Shown in pieces: positions 16,969 to 26,444 of a stretch of 64,000 nucleotides of DNA (positions within the stretch are counted from its first letter, which is position 1; the number at the start of each line of letters is the position of its first letter). Both the position numbers and the translations under genes were made by a program. The notes below the pieces were generated by a model. That model did not search any database, had not been told where the DNA came from, and worked only from the letters and a program-made list of their open reading frames with translations. The stretch is from Rhodobacteraceae bacterium M385 (GTDB lineage: Bacteria > Pseudomonadota > Alphaproteobacteria > Rhodobacterales > Rhodobacteraceae): positions 1,054,001-1,118,000 of the forward strand of contig CP081102.1 of NCBI GenBank assembly GCA_025141835.1. Direction: 5' to 3'.

Positions 16969-17319
16969 CTACAACTCGACCTCTCCGTCTTCACCCACCT
17001 CAGGCACAAACTCAGGCGCATCAGGGGACCGGCGGATAATGATATCGCCATTGGGCAGACGTTCGGGCAATTCGTACGAGGTCACATCGTCCATCAACTC
17101 GCCCATGCGGTTCAGGAACGGCAGCACTTCATCCTCAAAATACGGCCGCGCTTCCTCCAGCATCGGACGCATCTCTTCCATCAACCCCTCGAAGATCAGC
17201 CGAGTCCCTTCGCCCAACAGGCCAAGACCTTCGCTCAAGTCACTGTCATCTTGTGCGGCTGCGGGTGCTGCAATCGCGAGCGCGCCAGCCAAAATCCCTA
17301 CGGAGACTGCGTGTTTCAT
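16969..17319 (-). CDS. Small exported protein, helical, unknown function
   Basis: 116 residues: a signal peptide (MKHAVSVGILAGALAIAAPA, cleavage near AAAQ), an acidic helical middle containing GLLGEGTRLIFEGLMEEMRP, and a conserved tail, LPNGDIIIRRSPDAP. This family recurs in Rhodobacterales and is often mislabelled as an AAA+ ATPase, but no Walker motif is present. It lies 27 bases after the EEP gene on the same strand. Role unknown, presumably periplasmic. Confidence 0.75.
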   Translation of the reverse strand: MKHAVSVGILAGALAIAAPAAAQDDSDLSEGLGLLGEGTRLIFEGLMEEMRPMLEEARPYFEDEVLPFLNRMGELMDDVTSYELPERLPNGDIIIRRSPDAPEFVPEVGEDGEVEL

Positions 17320-17346
17320 AGGTTCAACATGGGGGCAGCCCCCCCT

Positions 17347-18348
17347 TCAGATCAAGTCGAGCGTTACGGGGAAATGATCGGACGCCGTCAGCAAAGCTTC
17401 GTGCAAATCCTTTCGCTCCCAACACTCAGGGTCATCAAAGGGGTGCCAAATCCGCCATTGATCCGCCCGAGGCCGCAAAGCGGGCGACACCATGATGTAA
17501 TCCAACAGTGCCTGAAGATACCGGTTCTCATGACGTTTGAAGAACCGTGCCGTCGTGGGCGCGGCTGATAGTTTTGACTGCAACGCCTCGGCCGCGTGGG
17601 GGTCATACAGCCGCCGATCCGCGGGCTCTGCTGTTCCCAGCACAATCTCCAGCCCCGATCTTCCAAACAGCGCCTCATATTCATCCAGACCCGGCCCGTC
17701 GTTCAGGTCTCCGGCCACGATCAGCGTTTCGCGGGCATCCAGATGCGCCGCCACCCGACGGCGGAGCCAGATGCATTGGGCCAGTTGCTTGCGCCGGTTG
17801 GCAATCGCCAGCCGCATGACATCGGCGTTTGTCACCGCCCCGTGGGGGGCTTTGGATTTCACATGGGCGCCAATCAGGCGCAGCGGTCCCACAGGCGTTT
17901 CCAGCGCAGCCTCCAACGGCGGTTTCGAGAACCGCACGAGATCTTCGGTCGCGTCGATGTCCAGATCAATCGCGAATTCGCCATCAAACTGCGGTGCGCC
18001 CGTGGTCAGGGGATCATGGCGTGCGGAGATGACATCGGGATCATAAAGCAGCATCAATTCCTGCTGTGTCGTGTTTGGGAAGCCTACCAATACCTCTCTC
18101 GCGCGAAGCCCTGCGTGGGCCGCGAAGTTGCGCAACGCAATTGTCCCGTCGCGGCCCCGGCTGGTATCCGGGGCCTCCACCACCAAAATCGCATCGGCGT
18201 CGAGGGCTTGAAACACACGGCTCAAGGCGTCAATTTGGGCGGCCCGGGTGACGTTCCAACGCCCCGACCAATCGCCATCGCGTAGAAGGTTCCCGGCATC
18301 GTCAAACAGCTTGAAGAACCATTCAACGTTGTAGGTCGCAATGCGCAT
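17347..18348 (-). CDS. Endonuclease/exonuclease/phosphatase (EEP) superfamily protein
   Basis: 333 residues. EEP motifs are visible: ATYNVEWF at the start, LVVEAPD (metal-binding Glu), IVAGDLNDGPGLDEYE and the terminal TASDHFPVTLDLI. It should be a metal-dependent phosphodiesterase or nuclease; there is no signal peptide, so cytoplasmic. It begins one base after the stop of the J-domain gene, which indicates co-transcription. Confidence 0.87.
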   Translation of the reverse strand: MRIATYNVEWFFKLFDDAGNLLRDGDWSGRWNVTRAAQIDALSRVFQALDADAILVVEAPDTSRGRDGTIALRNFAAHAGLRAREVLVGFPNTTQQELMLLYDPDVISARHDPLTTGAPQFDGEFAIDLDIDATEDLVRFSKPPLEAALETPVGPLRLIGAHVKSKAPHGAVTNADVMRLAIANRRKQLAQCIWLRRRVAAHLDARETLIVAGDLNDGPGLDEYEALFGRSGLEIVLGTAEPADRRLYDPHAAEALQSKLSAAPTTARFFKRHENRYLQALLDYIMVSPALRPRADQWRIWHPFDDPECWERKDLHEALLTASDHFPVTLDLI

Positions 18349-18349
18349 T

Positions 18350-19057
18350 TCAGGCCATTTCCCGGCGGCTATCCTGAATCTCTTCCCACGCTTGGTTAAT
18401 CGCCTGCATCCGCCGTTCGGCCATCTTCACGGCTTCTTCCGGCACGCCCCGCGCAATCATCTGATCGGGGTGCATCTGGCGCACCTCGGCCCGGTAGATT
18501 GCGCGAATGTCATCAAGGGGGGCATCGGGCGACACGCCCAACACGCTATAGGGATCGGGCGCCATGTCTGGCACGTGCCGCGCGCGTAGGCGACGGAAGG
18601 CGATGTCGTCCATCCCGAAAATCTCGGCCACACGGGCAAGGAACGCGTCTTCTGCCGGATGGTAATCGCCATCGGCGGTGGCGATGTGGAACAGACCTTC
18701 CATCAGGTCACACAACACGCTGTCCGCGCCGCAGGGCTTGCCCTCGACCCGGAACATGCCTGCGATCCGGCTGGCGTAGTGCTCAAATCCCGCGACGTCT
18801 TCGCGCGCCATATTGAAGACCCGCGCCGCGGCGGGTTCATCGGCGGGGGGGATGTGGAACACGCGGCGAAAGGCGGTCACCTCATCGCGGGTCACCAGAC
18901 CGTCGGCCTTGGCCATTTTGGCCGACAGCGCAATGACCGCAATCGTAAAGGCCACCGTCCGTTCAGGCGGGGTGCGCAAACGTCCAAAGACCTCCGACAG
19001 GCTTTCACCTTGGCGCAGCGCCTCCAGCGCCTCGGATATGCGGGTCCAGAGCGACAT
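18350..19057 (-). CDS. DjlA-like TerB/J-domain protein
   Basis: 235 residues. The N-terminal ~150 residues form a TerB-like helical domain (AKMAKADGLVTRDEVTAF and ATADGDYHPAEDAFLARVAE repeats of acidic loops). The C-terminal J-domain starts at DPYSVLGVSPDAPLDDIRAI and contains the HPD tripeptide (QMHPDQM) needed to stimulate DnaK. There is no membrane segment, unlike E. coli DjlA. It probably acts as a DnaK co-chaperone. Confidence 0.9.
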   Translation of the reverse strand: MSLWTRISEALEALRQGESLSEVFGRLRTPPERTVAFTIAVIALSAKMAKADGLVTRDEVTAFRRVFHIPPADEPAAARVFNMAREDVAGFEHYASRIAGMFRVEGKPCGADSVLCDLMEGLFHIATADGDYHPAEDAFLARVAEIFGMDDIAFRRLRARHVPDMAPDPYSVLGVSPDAPLDDIRAIYRAEVRQMHPDQMIARGVPEEAVKMAERRMQAINQAWEEIQDSRREMA

Positions 19058-19136
19058 GGCGTCAGCTTACCCGCAGCGACCCAAAAGCGGCAGAGCAAAA
19101 TCACGTGTTCACAAGGATTTCACACGGATTCGCCTG

Positions 19137-19607
19137 TCAAAGAAGCTTAACCATCAAGATGAGGTCCAGAAACCGACCAAACTTATGCCCCGCTTGCGGG
19201 ATTTGTCCGACTTTCTCAAATCCCATCGCTTGGTGAAAACGAAGTCCGCCCGTGTTCTCGCCCGAAATTCCCGCGATAAGTGAGTGGTTTCCCGCCGCCC
19301 TAGCGTGGTCCTCAACCGTGGCCAAAAGCGCCCTACCCATGCCCCGCCCTCGAGCGGCTTGGGTCAGGTAAATCGCGTGTTCCTGCGTCAGGCGATAGCC
19401 GTCGCCGCCGCGAAACTGGCTATAGGTAGCAAAGCCCAAGGTATCGTCGCCATCACGGGCAATGAAAACCGGCTGGGTGGCGATCAAGTCAGCGATCTGC
19501 TGCGCCGTTTTTGGGGTGGAGGTGAACGTGATCGTGGTCTGAGAGATTACCTCATTCCACAGCGCCAAAACCGCCGCCGCGTCGCTGGCACGGGCCCGTT
19601 CAATCAT
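19137..19607 (-). CDS. GNAT acetyltransferase, phosphinothricin/methionine-sulfone type
   Basis: 156 residues. The N-terminus (IERARASDAAAVLALWNEVI), the Thr-rich TTITFTSTPKT stretch, the acetyl-CoA loop QAARGRGMGRALL and AGISGENTGGLRFHQAMGFEKVG match the Pat/MddA-like group that acetylates glutamine-analogue amino acids. The exact substrate is unproven. Its start overlaps the VOC gene stop by 4 bases, so the two are coupled. Confidence 0.85.
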   Translation of the reverse strand: MIERARASDAAAVLALWNEVISQTTITFTSTPKTAQQIADLIATQPVFIARDGDDTLGFATYSQFRGGDGYRLTQEHAIYLTQAARGRGMGRALLATVEDHARAAGNHSLIAGISGENTGGLRFHQAMGFEKVGQIPQAGHKFGRFLDLILMVKLL

Positions 19608-20218
19608 AGGGTTACGTCGCCCGACGGCGTGCTCAACCGCGCCTCGATCCGAGCCGTTTCAGCGGCGAGGACGATGACGCGTGCGTCACGGAGGAGCGGG
19701 TCGAGCGCCGCCCGAAGGGCGGCCGCGTCGGGGGAATGCAGCCGCAATTCCTTCAGCCGCACGCCGCTATCTTGCAACAAGGGGGCCGGATGCACGTGCC
19801 CGTGCCATTGGATCAGCGCCGGAAACAGCCCCTCGAACGGCAGCTTCCCGTCCTTGGGCACCGCCATGGACCAGCGCAAATCCCCGCGTTGTAACCGCCA
19901 TGGCACACCAACCCCTTCGGGTGCGGCGGCAATCGCGGCCTCGATATCGGGGCAGCGGCAGATCCAGTTCGTCACCCGCGTTTGGCCCTTGAAGTTATCA
20001 AGGTTGAACCACCGCGGCTGATCCGGCCCATCGGCGTCGGGATTGACGGCGATCACCTCAAAATATTCTTCCGGCCCAAAGGACAAAAGGCGGTTGTGGG
20101 TGCCCATGTCGGGATGTTCCCCACCGGGAAGCAGCGGTTGGCCAAGGCTGGCTTCCACGTCTTTGATGCCACGGGGCAAGGTCTCGGCAGAGACAGCGAT
20201 ATGATCGAAGGTCAGCAT
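19604..20218 (-). CDS. VOC/glyoxalase-like domain protein
   Basis: 204 residues from the ATG at 20218 (MLTFDHIAVSAETL); the longer frame upstream overlaps the divergent folate gene region and is rejected. The N-terminal beta-alpha-beta with DHIAVS and EEYFEVIAVNPDA fits the Glyoxalase_3-like VOC group. It probably binds a metal and a small organic substrate; the function is unknown. Divergent from the 5-FTHF cyclo-ligase gene. Confidence 0.85.
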   Translation of the reverse strand: MLTFDHIAVSAETLPRGIKDVEASLGQPLLPGGEHPDMGTHNRLLSFGPEEYFEVIAVNPDADGPDQPRWFNLDNFKGQTRVTNWICRCPDIEAAIAAAPEGVGVPWRLQRGDLRWSMAVPKDGKLPFEGLFPALIQWHGHVHPAPLLQDSGVRLKELRLHSPDAAALRAALDPLLRDARVIVLAAETARIEARLSTPSGDVTL

Positions 20219-20294
20219 GGGCCTAGTCGTAACCGATGCGCCCCGCGTCGGAAAGCACCTAGCACTTGCGCCGTGCTTGGCGTTTGATGCCCCC

Positions 20295-20873
20295 ATGATC
20301 CAGGACCTCAAAGCCACTGCGCGCGCCGCAGCCTTCGCCGCCCGCAAAGCCGCCCACGCCGAGGCCTCGGCCCTTGTTCCCTCGGCCACCAGGCATCTTC
20401 TGGCCGCCATCGGCCCGGCGGAGGGGCGCATTATCGCGGGCTATATGGCAATGCGGACCGAGCTTTCGCCGTTGCCCGCCATGGAGGCGCTGCACAAGGC
20501 CGGTGCGCGTATCTGCGTGCCGATCATCGAGGCCAACGGCCAGCCCCTGACGTTTCAGGAATGGACGCCCACAACTGCGATGATCCCCGGTCCTTTCGGG
20601 GCGTCCGTCCCGGCCAAGGGTGATTGGTTAACGCCCGATACGCTGATCGTGCCGCTGGTGGCCTTTGACGCGGGGCTTAACCGGTTGGGCTATGGCGGCG
20701 GCTTTTACGACCGCACGCTGGAACAGCTTCGCGCCGCCGCCCCCACGCGAGCCATTGGCTTTGCCTTCGCCGCGCAGGAACTGCCCGAAGTTCCGCAAGA
20801 ACCCACCGATCAACCGCTTGATGCGTTGATTACCGAAAACGGCCCCCTTGCCGCCGCGGCCAAGCCCGCCTAA
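20295..20873 (+). CDS. 5-formyltetrahydrofolate cyclo-ligase
   Basis: 192 residues from the ATG at 20295. The family signature GLNRLGYGGGFYDRTLEQL is present near residue 131-149, with the ATP-binding N-terminal KATARAAAFAARKAA helix. It converts 5-formyl-THF to 5,10-methenyl-THF with ATP. E. coli has 6S RNA beside its homologue; here the 76-base upstream gap is too short for one. The next gene (YmdB type) starts 9 bases downstream. Confidence 0.92.
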   Translation: MIQDLKATARAAAFAARKAAHAEASALVPSATRHLLAAIGPAEGRIIAGYMAMRTELSPLPAMEALHKAGARICVPIIEANGQPLTFQEWTPTTAMIPGPFGASVPAKGDWLTPDTLIVPLVAFDAGLNRLGYGGGFYDRTLEQLRAAAPTRAIGFAFAAQELPEVPQEPTDQPLDALITENGPLAAAAKPA

Positions 20874-20882
20874 GCCCTTCGG

Positions 20883-21686
20883 ATGCGTATTCTTTATCTT
20901 GGCGATGTCATGGGCCGCGCAGGACGTGCGGCGATCACTCAGCGTTTGGCGGGGCTTCGGGCTGACTGGAAGCTCGATTTCGTGGTGGTTAACGGCGAAA
21001 ATGCGACCTCTGGCATGGGGCTGTCGGGCGCGCATGCAAAGACCCTGCTGGATGCCGGGGCCGATTGTCTGACTTTGGGCGATCATGCCTTTGACCAGAA
21101 AGACATGCTGCAATTCATCGAGCATGAGCCGCGTATTGTGCGCCCGCTGAACTTCTCCAAATCCGCCCCCGGCAAAGGGGCGCGGCTGTTTGATGTGAAG
21201 GGGCGTAAGGTTCTGGTGGCGCAGGCGCTGGGGCAGGTGTTCATGAAACGCCCCTTCGATGATCCGTTCTCAGCCCTTGAGAGCGCGTTAAGGACCCTTG
21301 GCGGGCAGGCGAAAGTGCGGATCATTGATATCCACGCCGAGGCGACCTCAGAGAAAATGGCGATCGGTCATTACTGCGATGGGCGTGCCAGCCTTGTGGT
21401 GGGCACCCATACCCATGTGCCCACGGGCGACGCGATGATCCTGCCCGGCGGCACCGGCTATATGACCGATGCGGGCATGTGCGGCGATTACAACTCGGTT
21501 ATCGGGATGGAAAAGACCGAACCTCTGCGTCGCTTCATCACCGGAATGCCGAAGGATCGCTTTAGTCCGGCGACGGGCGAGGCGACACTTTCTGGCGTTT
21601 TGGTTGAAACCGACGACCAGACCGGCCACGCCAAGACAATTACCCCGATCCGAGAGGGCGGGCGCCTTCAATCGGCCACGCCTTAG
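20883..21686 (+). CDS. YmdB-type metallophosphoesterase (TIGR00282 family)
   Basis: 267 residues. Family motifs are MRILYLGDVMGRAGR (metal site), FVVVNGENATSGMG, DCLTLGDHAFDQKD, VVGTHTHVPTGD and MTDAGMCGDYNSVIGM. Homologues have cyclic-nucleotide 2',3'-phosphodiesterase activity and in Bacillus affect biofilm and sporulation decisions. Probably co-transcribed with the folate enzyme (9-base gap). Confidence 0.92.
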   Translation: MRILYLGDVMGRAGRAAITQRLAGLRADWKLDFVVVNGENATSGMGLSGAHAKTLLDAGADCLTLGDHAFDQKDMLQFIEHEPRIVRPLNFSKSAPGKGARLFDVKGRKVLVAQALGQVFMKRPFDDPFSALESALRTLGGQAKVRIIDIHAEATSEKMAIGHYCDGRASLVVGTHTHVPTGDAMILPGGTGYMTDAGMCGDYNSVIGMEKTEPLRRFITGMPKDRFSPATGEATLSGVLVETDDQTGHAKTITPIREGGRLQSATP

Positions 21687-21825
21687 GCCGGTGCAGGGGC
21701 TGCTGGCCCTAGGGATGGGGCAGTTGCGCGTCTTCCTTGTGCAGCCAAGCCGGAAAGGCGCGTAAACCCTTGCGAGCGCGGGACGCTTGGAGGATGCTTG
21801 ATCCGCGCATCTTGCTGGAGAGATC

Positions 21826-23607
21826 ATGCTGACCTTGCCTCTATCAGACACCGGAGAGGGGCTTTTGACCCTCGCGATCCTGCTGTTCATGTTCGCCATG
21901 TTCCTGTGGGAACGGTGGCCCACGGAAGTCGTCGCCATTGGCGGTTGCGCGGTTTTGCTGATCTTGGGGCTGCTGCCCTATGACAACGCGATTGACGTGC
22001 TGTCTAACCCCGCGCCTTGGACCATCGCGGCGATGTTCATTGTCATGGGGGCCTTGGTGCGCACCGGATCACTGGACCGGCTGACCAAGTTCGCCGAGGC
22101 CAATGCCAAGGCAAGGCCTGCCGTTGCGGTGGCCAGCTTGCTGGCGTTCGTGGCGGTGGGGTCGGCGTTTATGAACAATACGCCCATTGTCGTCATCATG
22201 ATCCCGGTCTTCGTTCAGATCTCGAAGATCCTCGGGAAATCACCGTCCAAGTTTCTTATTCCACTGTCCTATGCGGCGATCATGGGGGGCACGCTGACGC
22301 TGATTGGCACCTCCACCAACCTGTTGGTGGATGGGGTGGCAAGGGCGCAGGGGTTGGCGCCGTTGACCATATTCGAGGTTACTCCCATCGGCTTGGTCGT
22401 TGTGGCATGGGGAATGATTTATCTGACGTTTATTGGGCGGTTTTTGCTGCCGGACAGGGCGTCGATGGCATCGTTGTTGGGGGGCAGAAGCTCCAGGCCG
22501 AAGTTTTTTACCGAGGTGGCGGTGCCACAGGGCTCGGCCCTGATCGGACAAGCGGTGCAAGAGGTGGACTTGTTCCGCCGCGACGGGGTGCGCCTGATCG
22601 ACGTGCTGCGCGGCGATGCCTCTTTGCGGCGCGATATGAAGGCGGTGACCCTGGAAGAGGGCGACCGCGTCGTTCTGCGCACCGATATGGCGGAGGTACT
22701 GGGGTTGCAGGCCTCCAAGGAGCTGAAAACGGTCGATAAGCTGAGCCAGGTGGCGACGGCCACGGTCGAGGTGCTGATCACACCGGGGTGCAAAATGATC
22801 GGCCGGTCCCTTGGGAACCTGCGTTTGCGGCGGCGCTACGGGGTGTATCCATTGGCGGTGCATCGGCGGAACCAGAACATCGGCACGCAATTGGATGATC
22901 TGGTGGTCAGGATCGGGGATACGCTGCTGCTGGAGGGAGATCCGGCAGACATTCAGCGCTTGGCGGCGGATATGGATCTGGTCGATGTCACGCATCCCTC
23001 GGAGCGGGCTTACCGACGCGAGAAATCCCCCATAGCGATTGCCGCCATGGCGGGGATCGTGGTGTTGGCGGCGTTGAACGTGGCCCCGATCCTGGCGCTG
23101 GCTGTGGTGGCCGTGGCGGTTGTTTTGTTGACCGGCTGCATCGACGCGGAAGAGGCGTTCAGCTTCATCGAGGGCCGCTTGCTGGCGCTGATCTTCGCCA
23201 TGCTCGCCGTGGGGGCCGCGTTGGATCATACGGGCGGGATCAACCTGATTGTGGGGGCGATGGCCCCGTGGTTGGAGGGCGCGCCCACATGGGTGCTGTT
23301 GTTCGCGGTCTACTACATCACAACTGTGCTGACAGAGCTGGTATCGAATAACGCGATTGCGGTGATCATGGCCCCGATCGCGATTGCCTTGGCACAAGCC
23401 ACGGGCGTGGACCCGAGGCCCTTGGTGATTGCGGTGATGATCGCGGCGTCGGCCTGTTTTGCAACGCCGATTGGGTATCAGACGAATATGCTTGTCTACG
23501 GTCCGGGTGGATATGCGTTCAGCGATTTCCTGAAGGTTGGCGTACCGTTGAACCTGTCGTTGGGGGTGGTCGTCTGCCTGACGATCCCGTTGATCTGGCC
23601 CCTGTAG
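21826..23607 (+). CDS. SLC13-family permease with two RCK_C domains
   Basis: 593 residues. Two blocks of membrane helices (about 1-205 and 400-593) flank a soluble middle with two TrkA-C-like domains (about 220-295 and 310-385, for example QAVQEVDLFRRDGVRLIDVLRG). The FMNNTPIVVIMIPVF and ELVSNNAIAVIMAPI hairpins are the SLC13/DASS signatures, with Ser/Asn-Asn substrate loops. It likely transports a dicarboxylate or sulfate with cations. GAGAG precedes the ATG. It is tail to tail with a paralogue. Confidence 0.9.
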   Translation: MLTLPLSDTGEGLLTLAILLFMFAMFLWERWPTEVVAIGGCAVLLILGLLPYDNAIDVLSNPAPWTIAAMFIVMGALVRTGSLDRLTKFAEANAKARPAVAVASLLAFVAVGSAFMNNTPIVVIMIPVFVQISKILGKSPSKFLIPLSYAAIMGGTLTLIGTSTNLLVDGVARAQGLAPLTIFEVTPIGLVVVAWGMIYLTFIGRFLLPDRASMASLLGGRSSRPKFFTEVAVPQGSALIGQAVQEVDLFRRDGVRLIDVLRGDASLRRDMKAVTLEEGDRVVLRTDMAEVLGLQASKELKTVDKLSQVATATVEVLITPGCKMIGRSLGNLRLRRRYGVYPLAVHRRNQNIGTQLDDLVVRIGDTLLLEGDPADIQRLAADMDLVDVTHPSERAYRREKSPIAIAAMAGIVVLAALNVAPILALAVVAVAVVLLTGCIDAEEAFSFIEGRLLALIFAMLAVGAALDHTGGINLIVGAMAPWLEGAPTWVLLFAVYYITTVLTELVSNNAIAVIMAPIAIALAQATGVDPRPLVIAVMIAASACFATPIGYQTNMLVYGPGGYAFSDFLKVGVPLNLSLGVVVCLTIPLIWPL

Positions 23608-23659
23608 GAAGAGGCATTTCAAGACCGGAGCAGCTAAAGCTGCATTCGATTTTTAAGAA

Positions 23660-23697
23660 GGGGGCTAGCCCCCTTAGGCGCCTCCTGAAGGAGGCGC
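23660..23697. repeat. Two hairpins between convergent permease genes
   Basis: GGGGGCTAGCCCCC (23660-23673) and GCGCCTCCT-ga-AGGAGGCGC (23678-23697). Their position between two convergent stops suggests a shared transcript end, though no U-run follows. Confidence 0.65.
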
Positions 23698-23708
23698 GAC
23701 CCCCAGAG

Positions 23709-23732
23709 GTGTACTTGCCAAGATGAAGGGGG
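23709..23732 (+). repeat. Dispersed intergenic motif, copy B
   Basis: GTACTTGCCAAGATGAAGGG at 23711-23730 and flanks. It resembles copies at 16874-16904 (minus) and 52611-52637, and here it directly follows a hairpin pair. Confidence 0.5.
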
Positions 23733-23753
23733 AGGCCGCGATTGGGGTGGTTG

Positions 23754-25529
23754 TCAGAGAGGCCAGACCAAAAGGATTGTGGGGATGGAGACGGCGACCA
23801 CGATGATTTCCAGCGGGAGGCCCATGCGCCAATAGTCGCCGAAGCCATAGCCGCCGGGGCCAAGGATCAGCGTGTTGTTCTTATGGCCGATGGGCGTGAG
23901 GAAGGCGGCGGAGGCGGCGACAGCAACGGCCATCAGGAAAGGGTCGGGGGAGACACCAAGAGATTGAGCCATGGTGATGCCAACGGGGGCGGCGACGATG
24001 GCGGTGGCGGTGTTATTGAGAACATCGGACATGGTCATGGTGACGACCATCAAAACGGTGAGGATCGCCCAGGCGGGCATCCCTTGGGTGAGGCTGACGA
24101 GGGAATTGGCGATGAGCTCGGTGCCGCCAGAGCTATCGAGAGCCGCGCCGAGCGGGATCATGGAGCCCAGAAGCACCACGACGGGCCATTCGATGTGGTC
24201 GTAGATTTCGGACAGGGGCAGGATTTTCATCAGAACGTAGCCCACGGCCACGATGCCAAGGGCGATGGGCAGGTAGACGATCCCAAGGGACGCCGCGATG
24301 ACGGCGGCCGCGAAGAGACCGATGGCGGCCCAGGTTTTGCTATCGTTGGTGACGGTGAGGCCTCGGTCCGCCAGCGTAAGGCCGCCGAGCCATTTGACCA
24401 CGTCATCGGCACTGTCGGAGGGCGCGAGGAGCAGGAGGATATCGCCCGGTTGCACCACCGTTTTGCGCAGGCGTTTCGTGATCCGGGTGCCTTTGCGCGC
24501 GATGCCCATCAGCGTGGTGCGTTGGCGCCAAGCTAGCCCCACGCTTTCGGCGGTTTTGCCAGCGATACGGGCATCGTCAGGGACCACCATCTCGATGAAG
24601 CTGACCCCGTCGCCGATGGCATTGGCGGCAGCGTTCTCTGTCTCGGCGGTTTCGAGGTTCTGGCCGACGCGGAATTCGTCCAGCGCTTCGGGAGAGGCCT
24701 CTAGCACCAGCACGTCGCCGTGTTTGAGGGTCAGATTGCGCCCGGTGCCGAAGCGACGTTTGCCATCGCGCAGGATGCCGAGGATGGCCACGTCGGCCTC
24801 TTCCGCGGCGCCTTGGAGGTCGCGCAGGCGGGTGCCGTCCAGTTTGCTGTCTTCGGGCAGGCGTAGTTCGGCAATGTAGGGGGCGAGCGCTTCGAGTTGG
24901 TCGCCGCCCACGCCGCTGTCACGGTTGGGGATTAGGCGCCAGCCAATCAGCGCCACAAAGGCGAGGCCCGCGATGGCCGCGACACCGCCGACGGGGGCGA
25001 AATCGAACATGCGAAAAGGCGCGCCCAACTGGTCTTCACGGATTGTGGCGATGATGATGTTGGGCGGCGTGCCTATCAGTGTGACCATACCGCCAAGGAT
25101 GGTGCAGAACGATAGCGGCATCAGCGACAGGCCCGGAGAGCGGCCTGATTTCCGGGCGGTCGCGATATCGACGGGCATCAACAGGGCAAGGGCCGCGACG
25201 TTGTTCATGAACGCCGACAACACGCCGCCGATCGCCCCCATGATCGTGATATGCGCCCCCAAGGAACGAGAGGCATCCACCAAGGTGCGGGTAATCAGAA
25301 ACACCGCGCCCGAACGCACAAGGCCCGCCGAGACCACCAGCACCAGCGCCACCACGAGCGTCGCGGGGTGGCCGAAACCCGCGAAGGCATCTGAGGCGGG
25401 AACAACCCCCAACACGGTGCCGAGCATGAGGGCGGAGAAAGCCACCATATCATAGCGGAAACGTCCCCAAAGTAGCAGGGCGAAGACGGCTCCGAAGAGG
25501 GTGAAGAGGATGATTTGATCTGTGGTCAT
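23754..25529 (-). CDS. SLC13-family permease with two RCK_C domains (paralogue)
   Basis: 591 residues with the same architecture as the convergent neighbour: helices to about 190, a soluble middle with two TrkA-C-like domains (about 200-300 and 305-385), then helices to the end. Signatures are FMNNVAALALLMPV and DVLNNTATAIVAAPVG. The last ~40 residues (LILGPGGYGFGDYWRMGLPL) parallel the neighbour's LVYGPGGYAFSDFLKVGVPL. Probably an anion/cation symporter; substrate unknown. Confidence 0.9.
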   Translation of the reverse strand: MTTDQIILFTLFGAVFALLLWGRFRYDMVAFSALMLGTVLGVVPASDAFAGFGHPATLVVALVLVVSAGLVRSGAVFLITRTLVDASRSLGAHITIMGAIGGVLSAFMNNVAALALLMPVDIATARKSGRSPGLSLMPLSFCTILGGMVTLIGTPPNIIIATIREDQLGAPFRMFDFAPVGGVAAIAGLAFVALIGWRLIPNRDSGVGGDQLEALAPYIAELRLPEDSKLDGTRLRDLQGAAEEADVAILGILRDGKRRFGTGRNLTLKHGDVLVLEASPEALDEFRVGQNLETAETENAAANAIGDGVSFIEMVVPDDARIAGKTAESVGLAWRQRTTLMGIARKGTRITKRLRKTVVQPGDILLLLAPSDSADDVVKWLGGLTLADRGLTVTNDSKTWAAIGLFAAAVIAASLGIVYLPIALGIVAVGYVLMKILPLSEIYDHIEWPVVVLLGSMIPLGAALDSSGGTELIANSLVSLTQGMPAWAILTVLMVVTMTMSDVLNNTATAIVAAPVGITMAQSLGVSPDPFLMAVAVAASAAFLTPIGHKNNTLILGPGGYGFGDYWRMGLPLEIIVVAVSIPTILLVWPL

Positions 25530-25664
25530 GGGGGAACATTAGCGGGGCTGCCACGCCGCGTCACGCGGATAGCGGGGCGGCTGGCGGCGGGGGCCATTGC
25601 ACGGGGGGGCGCTCGTGCCGTATATGGGCCTCCGACAGGTTATTCATAAAGGCGGGAGCGACCC

Positions 25665-26432
25665 ATGGCAGGCCACTCAAAATGGGCAAACATCCAACAC
25701 CGGAAGGGGCGGCAGGACAAGCTGCGCGCGAAGGTGTTCTCGAAGATGTCCAAGGAAATCACCGTGGCAGCCAAGATGGGCGACCCGGACCCGGACAAGA
25801 ACCCGCGTCTGCGTCTGGCGGTGAAAGAGGCGAAATCCGTCTCCGTCCCTAAGGACGTGATTGAACGGGCGATTTCCAAGGCGACCGGCGGCGATGCGGA
25901 GAACTATGACGAGATCCGCTATGAGGGCTATGGCCCCAACGGCGTCGCGGTGATCGTGGAAACGATGACCGACAACAAGAACCGCACCGCCTCCACCGTG
26001 CGCTCCACGTTCACCAAGAACGGCGGCAATCTGGGCGAAACCGGCAGCGTTGGTTTCATGTTCGACCGCAAAGGGCAGGTGACCTATCCGCTTTCTGTGG
26101 GCGACGCTGACACGATGATGATGGCTGCAATCGAAGCGGGCGCGGAAGACGTGGAAACCAATGAGGGCGACGGCGACGAAGACCTTGGGAACCACGTTGT
26201 GTGGTGTGCGGACACAGATTTGCACGAGGTGTCCAATGCGCTTGAGGCTGAATTGGGCGAGTCGGAATCCACTAAACTGGTATGGCGTCCCACGACGACC
26301 ACAGAGCTTGGCCTTGAAGATGCGCAAAAGCTGATGAAGCTCATCGAGGCGCTGGAAGAAGATGACGATGTTCAGACCGTGACGGCGAACTTCGAAATCT
26401 CTGACGAGGTTATGGCGCAGCTTTCTGAATAG
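25665..26432 (+). CDS. yebC: YebC/PmpR family regulator
   Basis: 255 residues. The start MAGHSKWANIQHRKGRQD is diagnostic for the YebC/TACO1 family. The domain order fits: N-terminal helical region, then two alpha/beta domains (YEGYGPNGVAVIVETMTDNKNRT and the acidic C-terminus EALEEDDDVQTV). Members act as transcription regulators or as translation factors relieving proline stalls. GGGAG precedes the ATG. Confidence 0.95.
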   Translation: MAGHSKWANIQHRKGRQDKLRAKVFSKMSKEITVAAKMGDPDPDKNPRLRLAVKEAKSVSVPKDVIERAISKATGGDAENYDEIRYEGYGPNGVAVIVETMTDNKNRTASTVRSTFTKNGGNLGETGSVGFMFDRKGQVTYPLSVGDADTMMMAAIEAGAEDVETNEGDGDEDLGNHVVWCADTDLHEVSNALEAELGESESTKLVWRPTTTTELGLEDAQKLMKLIEALEEDDDVQTVTANFEISDEVMAQLSE

Positions 26433-26444
26433 GCTTGATCCGCC

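Noticed and set aside
20219..20294. 6S RNA next to the 5-FTHF cyclo-ligase gene
   Set aside because: E. coli has this neighbourhood, but the gap here is only 76 bases and shows no long rod-like pairing.
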